Shown: one piece after another, positions 1 through 5,892 of the stretch | How the letters are laid out: every line of letters begins with the position of its first letter | Numbering within the stretch: position 1 is the first letter of the stretch | Assembly (NCBI GenBank): GCA_030636485.1 | Contig: DAOVWV010000113.1 | Span: forward strand, 1 to 6,023 | Reading direction: 5' to 3' | Length of the DNA: 6,023 nt | Origin: Methyloprofundus sp. | GTDB lineage: Bacteria > Pseudomonadota > Gammaproteobacteria > Methylococcales > Methylomonadaceae | Made by a program: the position numbers and the translations under genes | The notes under the pieces: generated by a model | What the model was told of the DNA's origin: nothing | The model's input: only the letters and a program-made list of their open reading frames with translations | Database searches by the model: none

Positions 1-60
1 AATAATTTCTGCGTCATAGACTGCGTGGGGTTCTACCTTAATAAAGTAATTAAAAACCAT
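1..60 (-). CDS. Partial CDS, N-terminus of possible RelE/ParE-like protein
   Basis: Twenty open codons start with ATG at 60-58 and run off the left edge of the window. The residues NYFIKVEPHAVYDAE have the hydrophobic-strand, Pro, x-Ala, aromatic-Asp spacing seen at the start of RelE/ParE-family toxins (for example 'Y.V.I.P.A..D'). That is a pattern impression from 20 residues, not a domain assignment. The start is supported by a TATAAT box about 27 bp upstream and by an in-frame TGA at 87-85. No good Shine-Dalgarno sequence precedes the ATG (only AACAAG). No antitoxin-sized gene fits between it and ribA, so if it is a toxin its partner would have to lie downstream, outside the window. It could equally be an unrelated protein. 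The existence of a gene here is moderately likely; the family is a guess. Confidence 0.4.
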   Translation of the reverse strand, partial: MVFNYFIKVEPHAVYDAEII

Positions 61-86
61 CTTGTTACGTGACAGTAAAAGTCTTC

Positions 87-115
87 ATTATACCCTTGCT
101 TCGTGTTTGGTGAAA
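87..115 (-). promoter_or_regulatory. Putative sigma70 promoter for the left-edge gene
   Basis: Read on the minus strand, a perfect -10 box TATAAT lies at 92-87. A weak -35 candidate, TTTCAC (three of six consensus matches), lies 17 bp upstream at 115-110. Transcription would start near position 80, giving a leader of about 20 nt before the ATG at 60. The position between the ribA end and the next reading frame suits a separate transcription unit. The -10 is convincing; the -35 is not. Confidence 0.45.
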
Positions 116-145
116 TAATTAGCGTTAATTAAACCTAAAACAGCT

Positions 146-170
146 AGGGTCACTACAGCACATGAGCCCT
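146..170 (-). terminator. Inverted repeat after ribA, possible terminator
   Basis: On the minus strand AGGGCTCA (170-163) can pair with TGACCCT (152-146), giving a 7-bp stem with one bulged C and a 10-nt loop. It begins immediately after the ribA TAA. The run after the stem on the minus strand is only modestly T-rich (TGTTTTAGG). On the plus strand the stem is followed by a much better T tract at 171-186, within the 3' end of ribA. The structure could therefore act in both directions, although no plus-strand gene is visible. This is the likely end of the fhc-ribA unit, but it is not a textbook terminator. Confidence 0.4.
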
Positions 171-776
171 TTATTTTTTCGTTTTAGTCAATAAATGGTC
201 CATTTTATGTGCTTTTGTCTGTAAATAAGCACGATTATCACAATTTGATTCAATTTCAATTGCAATTCGCCCTTCAACCGTTACCCCTAGCATTTTCAAT
301 TGCTCTATCTTATTCGGGTTATTAGTAATCAGTTGAATGGACTCAATCTGCAAATTTTCTAACATCAAAGCCGCTATGGTGTATTCCCGCTCATCAGCTA
401 GGTGACCCAAGTGAATATTCGCATCCACCGTATCCATTCCCTCATCTTGCAAATTATAGGCCTGTAGCTTTTTAAGCAAGCCAATTCCCCGGCCTTCCTG
501 ACGCAGATACATCAACACCCCAAAACCATGCTCACTGATTAATTGTAATGCTTTATCTAATTGCTCACCACAATCACAACGGCGCGAACCTAATACATCA
601 CCGGTAAAACACTCCGAATGCATACGTACAGGCACACGTTCTTTATGAGCAATATCTCCATACACAAAAGCAATATGCTCTTTATCATCTAGCGTATTAG
701 TAAAGTAATGCAATACAAACTCACCATACTCAGTTGGAATACGGGTTTGTACTAAATTGTTAACTTCTGTTGTCAA
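171..776 (-). CDS. ribA: GTP cyclohydrolase II (RibA)
   Basis: This enzyme opens the GTP imidazole ring, releasing formate and pyrophosphate, to give 2,5-diamino-6-ribosylamino-4(3H)-pyrimidinone 5'-phosphate, the first step of riboflavin synthesis; it is cytoplasmic. The 201-residue product is a stand-alone cyclohydrolase II close to E. coli RibA (196 aa), with no fused RibB domain. Visible hallmarks are the zinc site HSECFTGD...RRCDCG (Cys56, Cys67, Cys69), the GTP-binding LRQEGRGIGL (91-100), Tyr107, the catalytic LADER segment (Asp128, Arg130) and ITNNPNK (150-156). All lie two residues later than in E. coli. That agreement supports the start, which is TTG (776-774), not ATG; the next in-frame ATG is at residue 52, inside the domain. 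A weak AGG lies 10 nt upstream of the TTG. The gene follows fhcC by 59 bp and is probably co-transcribed. Riboflavin synthesis is the safe role; a special link to C1 metabolism is inference. Confidence 0.95.
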   Translation of the reverse strand: MTTEVNNLVQTRIPTEYGEFVLHYFTNTLDDKEHIAFVYGDIAHKERVPVRMHSECFTGDVLGSRRCDCGEQLDKALQLISEHGFGVLMYLRQEGRGIGLLKKLQAYNLQDEGMDTVDANIHLGHLADEREYTIAALMLENLQIESIQLITNNPNKIEQLKMLGVTVEGRIAIEIESNCDNRAYLQTKAHKMDHLLTKTKK

Positions 777-813
777 TGCGTTAAAACCTAATAATTTAAA
801 AATAAACGTTGAA

Positions 814-827
814 GACTCTACTGAGTC
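814..827 (-). other. Small hairpin between fhcC and ribA
   Basis: A perfect 5-bp inverted repeat with a 4-nt loop (GACTC-AGTA-GAGTC on the minus strand) lies 9 bp after the fhcC stop codon. It is followed a few bases later by a T-rich stretch (808-795). It could weaken read-through into ribA or protect the fhc message 3' end. The stem is short, so chance occurrence is quite possible. Confidence 0.3.
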
Positions 828-835
828 AGCCCCCG

Positions 836-1648
836 TTATAACTTCACCAAAACCTCAGCGCGTCCCTTCTCTGCCATATCGCCACCATAACGCTGCACGC
901 GATTGAATGCCGCCGACTCTGCTGCAAATTTAGAGTCAAATTTGGCAAATGACTTAAATAAAATAGGTAAAAAAGCCAAGGTATGTGAACCACAGTCGTT
1001 AAAGGTTGCCGATAATTGCGGTTGTTGCCATAATAATAATGTTCCCCTTTGCATGGCATAACCTAAAAACCGTCCCGTAGAACCCATCACAGCAATCGTC
1101 CCCGCAACCATGCGTGAACCACAATAATCTCCGGCACACCCTTCAATGAGCATAATCCCTCTACGCATATGGTCGCCAGCACGTTGTCCAACATTGCCTT
1201 TAACGATAACAGTCCCACCTTTCATGCCTTGTTTATTACCGGGTAATGCAGCCCCCAGAAAGTCTCCCGCATTGCCGTTAATCGTCAATAAGCCATTTTT
1301 CATTTCACAGGCGGCATATAAACCGACATTGCCTTCGGCAGTCAATTCACCCGACTTCATGCCCATGCCGAAATAAGCACCCACCTCACCTTGTACCATC
1401 ATGCTACCGCCATCCAGATCTTTAGCAATGAAATCCAGTTTAGCATAACTGTTTTTAATTAGAATATCTTGCGTATCAGAGCCTGAGATTTCAAACAACT
1501 CATCCACACGGACTTTACGCTTTCCGTTTTGCAGCTCAATAGCCGCAATATCGGTCACGCTCATGTCTTTTAATAACTGGCAAACCAAAGGCGACATATC
1601 GACACGTTGTGCCGTTTCCTGCCTAGCAGTAAAAGTTAAAGCGCTCAT
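836..1648 (-). CDS. fhcC: Formyltransferase/hydrolase complex subunit C (FhcC)
   Basis: FhcC is a subunit of the cytoplasmic Fhc complex, which turns formyl-H4MPT into formate via methanofuran. It is homologous to subunit C of archaeal formylmethanofuran dehydrogenase (FwdC/FmdC) and to the beta-helical C-terminal domain of glutamate synthase (GXGXG family). The 270-residue protein shows the right-handed beta-helix as about six Gly-rich turns with the pattern G-x-x-G-x...M-x-x-G-x-L near residues 87, 106, 125, 151, 170 and 189. The longest turn carries an insertion at 136-143. The tail RYGGDMAEKG (253-262) is also family-like. No catalytic residues are expected; the role is structural. The ATG (1648-1646) overlaps the fhcD stop as ATGA. 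A consensus AGGAG 8 nt upstream, inside fhcD, fixes the start and suggests translational coupling. It is the last gene of the fhcBADC block. Confidence 0.95.
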   Translation of the reverse strand: MSALTFTARQETAQRVDMSPLVCQLLKDMSVTDIAAIELQNGKRKVRVDELFEISGSDTQDILIKNSYAKLDFIAKDLDGGSMMVQGEVGAYFGMGMKSGELTAEGNVGLYAACEMKNGLLTINGNAGDFLGAALPGNKQGMKGGTVIVKGNVGQRAGDHMRRGIMLIEGCAGDYCGSRMVAGTIAVMGSTGRFLGYAMQRGTLLLWQQPQLSATFNDCGSHTLAFLPILFKSFAKFDSKFAAESAAFNRVQRYGGDMAEKGRAEVLVKL

Positions 1649-2541
1649 GCCATAATCTCCTGTAAATGAAAATGGAATGGCCCTAATTTACCACCGTAAT
1701 TCCCCGCACTAATGCGTTTAATACCCTTCTCGGCACCTAAATCACAAACCGCCTGAATACCCACACGCATCGCCTTATCAATATCTTCTTTAGTCAGTCC
1801 ATCAATCACGATTTCCATCACTGACTCAATTTCAGGCGACAAATCCGTTTTAGTCACACCTTTTAAGGTTGGGCAAAAAGCATCATTGGTTGATGCGCCT
1901 AATGCAGGATATTTGGAGCCCACTTTAGACCCTGAACGCACCACACCACCTGGAAACGGCATAATCACATTGGGTAATTTCTTCATTTCAACAACCGCCG
2001 CTTCACACGCTGCCAAAGCTTGTGGTTGCGACTCAGCTAACACCAGAAAATTACCACCACCCACCGCATCCACACGGCCTGTTGTCGCTTCGGTTAAAAA
2101 TTCACCATCCATCACGGGCACGCGCCAATAACGCTTACCGTCAATTTTTTTCGCAATTTGAAAACCATCACCAAAGTAACGCAGGTTTTTCCCCAAAGGA
2201 ATCTGCAAACCTTCATCAATCCCGGCAAATAAAGCCGATGTCGGTGACGTTAGCACACACTGCCCAGCTCTGGTTTCCAACTGCTTAGCCAGACCTTTAC
2301 CGCCCATGGCAAAAATCAATACCGACACGCCTGGCCGTCCATCGGGTGTTTCAGAAGGGTCTAATACGCGCTCTATTCCCGCCTCACAACCACAGGCAAT
2401 TACCGAGGTAGCAAAACCTGTCATCGCCTGTGCAGAAATCATCGCCCACTTTTCATTTTGCGCAGTGATAATTGCGCGGGTTGCTTTCATTGGAAACGCT
2501 TCAGCGAAGGTTTCATCAATGCTTACACCATTAATAATCAT
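1645..2541 (-). CDS. fhcD: Formylmethanofuran:H4MPT formyltransferase (FhcD)
   Basis: FhcD transfers the formyl group between N5-formyl-tetrahydromethanopterin and methanofuran; in methylotrophs the direction is toward formyl-methanofuran, which FhcA then hydrolyses. The protein has 298 residues, close to archaeal Ftr (about 296). The family sequence is recognisable from end to end: INGVSIDETFAEAF (3-16), TPDGRPGV (65-72), RAGQCVLTSPTSA (91-103), RYFGDGFQI (121-129), GGGNFLVLAESQP (161-173), PFPGGVVRSGSKVGSKYP (195-212), and ISAGNYGGKLGPF (277-289) near the C-terminus. The ATG at 2541-2539 puts INGV at the very N-terminus, as in Ftr, and is preceded by GTGAG with 9-nt spacing. It lies 34 bp after fhcA and overlaps fhcC by 4 bp. 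No key segment appears missing or disrupted. Confidence 0.97.
   Translation of the reverse strand: MIINGVSIDETFAEAFPMKATRAIITAQNEKWAMISAQAMTGFATSVIACGCEAGIERVLDPSETPDGRPGVSVLIFAMGGKGLAKQLETRAGQCVLTSPTSALFAGIDEGLQIPLGKNLRYFGDGFQIAKKIDGKRYWRVPVMDGEFLTEATTGRVDAVGGGNFLVLAESQPQALAACEAAVVEMKKLPNVIMPFPGGVVRSGSKVGSKYPALGASTNDAFCPTLKGVTKTDLSPEIESVMEIVIDGLTKEDIDKAMRVGIQAVCDLGAEKGIKRISAGNYGGKLGPFHFHLQEIMA
1656..1661 (-). promoter_or_regulatory. Consensus ribosome binding site for fhcC, inside fhcD
   Basis: AGGAGA at 1661-1656 on the minus strand sits 7 nt before the fhcC ATG, within the last codons of fhcD. It is the best Shine-Dalgarno in the window. It fixes the fhcC start despite the 4-bp ATGA overlap with the fhcD stop. 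Confidence 0.75.
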
Positions 2542-2575
2542 AATTTAGAACTCACTTTCAGTAATAATGCAGTCA

Positions 2576-4240
2576 CTATGTAACACCATTCAAACCATGC
2601 GTCGTCAAACTTCCCCGGCCATCTTCGGTAATTTCATCATCACTGATTTTAAAATTACCCACTTTCATGGTCATAAAGCGATCAAAATACTTTTGTAAAT
2701 CTTTCTCCACAGAAATATCCCAATCAGGACGAACAATATGCGTTGTTCCCCATTTTGTATGCACGACCTTACCATCTACCACAACAAGTTCACCGTCTTT
2801 AAAAACATAATCCGGTTTTTCAAACATTTTCTCGCGATCCGCATCTTCAGTGTAAACGGTAATGTCCGCCCAAGCTCCTTCTGCCAAACTACCACGATCT
2901 TCCAGGCCAACTAATTTAGCCGCCCCTGCCCGGGTCAGAATCGCAATTTCCTGTAAGCTATATTCCCGGTCAATCGATGCCAAAGTGGTCATTTTTTGCG
3001 CTTCAGGATGAATGGTTGCCAGCATATCATTACGGAAACTCTTATCCATCAATAAACGGATTAAATGCGGATAGGTGGTAAACGGCGCACCATTAGGATG
3101 ATCTGTAGTTAAAAATACCCGCCACGGGTCATCAACCAATAAAAATATTTCCAGCCCAATCGCCCATTGTAGGGCATTAACGAAATTCTGGTCACGGTAT
3201 TTAAATGGCACAACCCCACAACCCGCATCACACTCAATATCCATGCACACCCATTTATTCGGGTTAGCAAAGCCATGATTCGCATGCTGGCGCATATTAT
3301 CACCCGATGCGGTAATCGTCTGACCAAATAAGATCTGACCTACATCAGCAGTGATATTCTTATGTTTATTGATGGATTCAGCAATCGCCGCACCACCCGA
3401 AGAAAATTTAAAATCCCCTTCTGTACCATAACTATGAAACTGAATATGGGTTAAATGCATCGGTAAACCACCGATACCTTGCATGGTATCTAAAGTCGTC
3501 TCAACATTACCTGGCACACCCAGATTACACCCATGTACATGCAATGGATGTTTTACACCAATTTCTTTCACCGCTGTGGCTAAAACTTGTAAAATTTCAC
3601 GTGGTGTAACCTGATAATGGCTATTTTTTTCATCTAAATCCAACTGACGCTGATTAAATTTAAACGCATTAATCCCACCCGGATTAACCACTTTAACGCC
3701 AATTGCCTTAGCTGCATTCATCGTCCAGGCAACATAATCATTAATCGCTTTTTGATCTTTTTTAGCCGTCAACATGCGCAGCAAATAATCATCACTGCCC
3801 AGCATCACATACCCACCTTTATCTAGGATAGGAATATCGGCCATTTCCATATGCGCCTGACGCGCATTAATCGGCAATATCGCGGGCTCAAAACCTGCCG
3901 TATAACCCATTTCAGCGTAACGATACCCTGTAGTAAAGCTACTCGGCATCGCATGACCACAGCCTGAACGAGTAATATCGGAACGATGCACCGGGTCATT
4001 ACGATGATCTTCAGGAATCAGCATCCGCGCAATATTACCTTTACCGCCACCAATATGCGTATGCATATCAATCGCACCCGCCATGACTACTTTGCCCTTT
4101 AAATCATACTCTTTATCAATTTTTACATCGTCAGCGGGTCGCTTTACAAAGCGTCCATCCTGAACATAAAGCGTTTTCGCCTGACCATCAATCCCACTTG
4201 CAGGATCATAAACCGTTCCACCTGTTAACTTTATCAACAT
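2576..4240 (-). CDS. fhcA: Formyltransferase/hydrolase complex subunit A (FhcA), formyl-methanofuran hydrolase
   Basis: FhcA is the hydrolytic subunit, an amidohydrolase-superfamily metalloenzyme releasing formate from formyl-methanofuran. It is homologous to FwdA/FmdA of archaeal formylmethanofuran dehydrogenase. The 554-residue protein has a small N-terminal beta-sandwich part, then the metal motif AIDMHTHIGG (His60, His62) and FTTGYRYAEMGYT (102-114), diagnostic of the FwdA/FhcA branch. NPGGINAFKF follows (Lys194 is the candidate carboxylated metal ligand), then PLHVHGCNLG (His234, His236), LTHIQFHSYG (263-272) and TTDHPNGAPFTTYP (Asp380 is the candidate catalytic Asp). The C-terminal part returns to the sandwich (GSLAEGAWADITVY). 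Ligand numbers come from motif matching to known FwdA sites, not an alignment. The ATG has AGGA 9 nt upstream, overlapping the fhcB TAG stop 11 bp before. It is intact. Confidence 0.97.
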   Translation of the reverse strand: MLIKLTGGTVYDPASGIDGQAKTLYVQDGRFVKRPADDVKIDKEYDLKGKVVMAGAIDMHTHIGGGKGNIARMLIPEDHRNDPVHRSDITRSGCGHAMPSSFTTGYRYAEMGYTAGFEPAILPINARQAHMEMADIPILDKGGYVMLGSDDYLLRMLTAKKDQKAINDYVAWTMNAAKAIGVKVVNPGGINAFKFNQRQLDLDEKNSHYQVTPREILQVLATAVKEIGVKHPLHVHGCNLGVPGNVETTLDTMQGIGGLPMHLTHIQFHSYGTEGDFKFSSGGAAIAESINKHKNITADVGQILFGQTITASGDNMRQHANHGFANPNKWVCMDIECDAGCGVVPFKYRDQNFVNALQWAIGLEIFLLVDDPWRVFLTTDHPNGAPFTTYPHLIRLLMDKSFRNDMLATIHPEAQKMTTLASIDREYSLQEIAILTRAGAAKLVGLEDRGSLAEGAWADITVYTEDADREKMFEKPDYVFKDGELVVVDGKVVHTKWGTTHIVRPDWDISVEKDLQKYFDRFMTMKVGNFKISDDEITEDGRGSLTTHGLNGVT

Positions 4241-4251
4241 GATTACTTATC

Positions 4252-5511
4252 CTACAAAGCTTGTTCAATCGCATTCAAGACATCTGCCGTACTCGGCAAG
4301 CCTGAATCACGTAATTTTTTAAGGCGTATTGCCACCACATTATCCAGCCTATAAGCATGACCTGCATGATCAATCCCTGGTGTCCCCACAGGAATAAAAA
4401 CATCCGGCTCTTTTGCAAAAGTCATCCCTGAACGTGCAACAACAACCGTCGGTAACTCTGTCTGCGGTGGCACAGCAGCGGCATTAAATGCCTGCACCCA
4501 GACCAATGCATCCGCTTCACCATTTGCCAGCATCACATTAGAATCATACAAAAAGGGGTCATACTCAGGAAAGCCACTGGAAAAACGCGCTCTTGCAGGG
4601 TACGCCGAAATCCAGCCGCATACTTGATTGGCCGTTTGATCACCGTCTTTTCCACCCAAAGGAAAACCGGAACAACGCGTATCCATCGTATTAATATCTT
4701 TCACCATTTCAGACAGCATCTGCACCGTCAATTCTGCATGATCAAAGTTTAATGTACCTGCCGCCCAGGTTACTACGCCGTATTTTGCCGCTTTTAATTG
4801 CTCTGCAACGGCTTGTAAATCACTCACTGCAATACCGCAGATATTTTCAGCAACAATCTTTTTGCCTTTGACTAAAGCGCGTAAAACTGCCATGACTTCA
4901 GGGAGATCCGCATCCGCACAGGGCAATATTTTTGCTTTACCCCCGGCAGGTGAAGTAGAAGCCTCTCCCGAAGGTGCTTTACCAATATAAACCACTTCAC
5001 GCTGACTGGTATCGGTAAGAAACATGGACTCTTCATTCCACAAATAACGCTCAAAAAAGCGCGGTGAAAAAGCTTCTAAATCAACCCCGACAACCAGAAA
5101 ATAATCACAACGGTTTTTAATTTCCGCCAAAGTGGTATTCATCCAGCCGGTATCTTGCAATGCCAGGAAATTACGTCGCGCTCCGGTAAAATTCATATTA
5201 TCGACCACAGCACCACTACGGTCTGCCAAAGCCATCACCCCACGCATACCATTCACATCGGTCGCACAGCCCCCGATAACAGGTTGATTGCTGGCGCGTA
5301 ATAATTCAGCCGCTTGCGCGACCGCTACTTCCAGACTGACATCTTTACCGTCAACTCGTGCACTGGTATCAGTGACCGCCTGCTCAAAAGCAGGTGTATT
5401 GACTGCACAGCCATTTTCTATGACTTTTACATCTAAGCCATCCACTTGAATGCTCAGGTCATCGGTACCAATACCGCAAAAAGGACTGGGTACTTCAGTT
5501 ATTTCAGTCAC
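4252..5511 (-). CDS. fhcB: Formyltransferase/hydrolase complex subunit B (FhcB)
   Basis: FhcB is the bacterial relative of the Mo/W subunit B of formylmethanofuran dehydrogenase (FwdB/FmdB) and first gene of the fhcBADC block. The 419-residue product keeps the fold markers near the N-terminus (PFCGIGTDDLSI, 10-21), ALQDTGWMNTTLAEIKNR (117-134), and CSGFPLGGKDG in the central part. It lacks metal chemistry: the archaeal CxxCxxxCDD iron-sulfur motif is reduced to one Cys (Cys12), and NFTG (107-110) stands where the archaeal protein carries its metal-binding Cys. It is therefore expected to be redox-inactive and to serve in assembly or in holding the methanofuran tail, as described for bacterial Fhc. 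The start is GTG (5511-5509), supported by GAGAGGAA with the core 8 nt upstream; the Shine-Dalgarno overlaps the upstream PCD stop, suggesting coupled translation. Confidence 0.95.
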   Translation of the reverse strand: MTEITEVPSPFCGIGTDDLSIQVDGLDVKVIENGCAVNTPAFEQAVTDTSARVDGKDVSLEVAVAQAAELLRASNQPVIGGCATDVNGMRGVMALADRSGAVVDNMNFTGARRNFLALQDTGWMNTTLAEIKNRCDYFLVVGVDLEAFSPRFFERYLWNEESMFLTDTSQREVVYIGKAPSGEASTSPAGGKAKILPCADADLPEVMAVLRALVKGKKIVAENICGIAVSDLQAVAEQLKAAKYGVVTWAAGTLNFDHAELTVQMLSEMVKDINTMDTRCSGFPLGGKDGDQTANQVCGWISAYPARARFSSGFPEYDPFLYDSNVMLANGEADALVWVQAFNAAAVPPQTELPTVVVARSGMTFAKEPDVFIPVGTPGIDHAGHAYRLDNVVAIRLKKLRDSGLPSTADVLNAIEQAL

Positions 5512-5517
5512 TCGCTG

Positions 5518-5525
5518 TTCCTCTC
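5518..5525 (-). promoter_or_regulatory. Strong ribosome binding site for fhcB (GTG start)
   Basis: GAGAGGAA on the minus strand lies 6-14 nt before the fhcB GTG and overlaps the TGA stop of the PCD gene. It decides in favour of the GTG start and lets ribosomes finishing PCD reinitiate on fhcB. Confidence 0.75.
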
Positions 5526-5892
5526 ATTTATCTCGTTTAATATATTTAAATCGTGGATCATCGGGTGTCCCTTCAAAAACGCCCTGAGACGTTTCTGCCG
5601 CATCCCATAGCACCACTTCTTCAATTTTTTTCGCTAAAGCAAAATCTTTTTCGGTAATTCCTTTGGCCGAATGGGTCACTAATTTAACAATCACAAAGGC
5701 ATAGGATACCGTCATATCAGGATGATGCCACGCTTTTTCTGCTAAATGCCCTACCGTATTCACTACCATCAGCGTAGATTTCCAGCCACTGGTTTTGATT
5801 TTTCGACGTATCCAGCCTTTTTCATAATACCACTGGGGTAGTTCTGCTGTTAAGCGGGCGTTGATTTCTGCTTCTGTGTAGGGAATAGTCAT
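5524..5892 (-). CDS. Pterin-4a-carbinolamine dehydratase family protein
   Basis: This family (PCD/DCoH, bacterial PhhB) dehydrates 4a-hydroxytetrahydrobiopterin, the product of aromatic amino acid hydroxylases, to quinonoid dihydrobiopterin. The 122-residue protein carries the full signature: WHHPDMTVSY (55-64), then KLVTHSAKGITEKDFALAKKIE (split here as 70-82 and 83-91). His56, His57 and His74 match the spacing of the three active-site histidines of mammalian PCD. About 25 residues after the core (VFEGTPDDPRFKYIKRDK, 105-122) form a C-terminal extension beyond the shortest members. The ATG (5892-5890) overlaps the PIN-gene TGA as ATGA, and no purine-rich Shine-Dalgarno precedes it, so translation probably depends on coupling. 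fhcB follows after 12 bp. With no aromatic hydroxylase in view and an H4MPT operon downstream, action on methanopterin-type pterins is an attractive but unproven inference; ordinary PhhB activity remains possible. Confidence 0.88.
   Translation of the reverse strand: MTIPYTEAEINARLTAELPQWYYEKGWIRRKIKTSGWKSTLMVVNTVGHLAEKAWHHPDMTVSYAFVIVKLVTHSAKGITEKDFALAKKIEEVVLWDAAETSQGVFEGTPDDPRFKYIKRDK

Noticed and set aside
771..776. Perfect TTGACA (-35 consensus) on the minus strand at the ribA start
   Set aside because: It is made of the ribA TTG start codon and next codon. No acceptable -10 box lies 16-18 bp downstream, and a transcript from it would lack the ribA start.
836..1648. FhcC as a glutamate synthase domain protein
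   Set aside because: The beta-helix repeat is shared with glutamate synthase, but length, tail and operon position match FwdC/FhcC.
1146..2548. Several plus-strand open frames of 76-88 codons opposite fhcC and fhcD
   Set aside because: They lie antisense to clearly conserved coding sequence, have no recognisable motifs, and overlap one another; they are by-products of the minus-strand codon pattern.
3109..3327. Minus-strand 72-codon frame inside fhcA, and similar ones at 844-1059 and 4872-5054
   Set aside because: Each is an alternative frame within a conserved fhc gene and shows no family features.
2576..4240. FhcA as dihydroorotase, dihydropyrimidinase or urease subunit
   Set aside because: The superfamily HxH motif alone would allow these, but TTGYRYAEMGYT and TDHPNGAPFTTYP belong to the FwdA/FhcA branch.
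1645..5511. Archaeal-type formylmethanofuran dehydrogenase (methanogenic, Mo/W dependent)
   Set aside because: FhcB lacks the metal and Fe-S cysteines. No FwdD/F/G-like ferredoxin or Mo/W-binding subunit is present, and formyltransferase fhcD is embedded in the cluster, as in bacterial Fhc.
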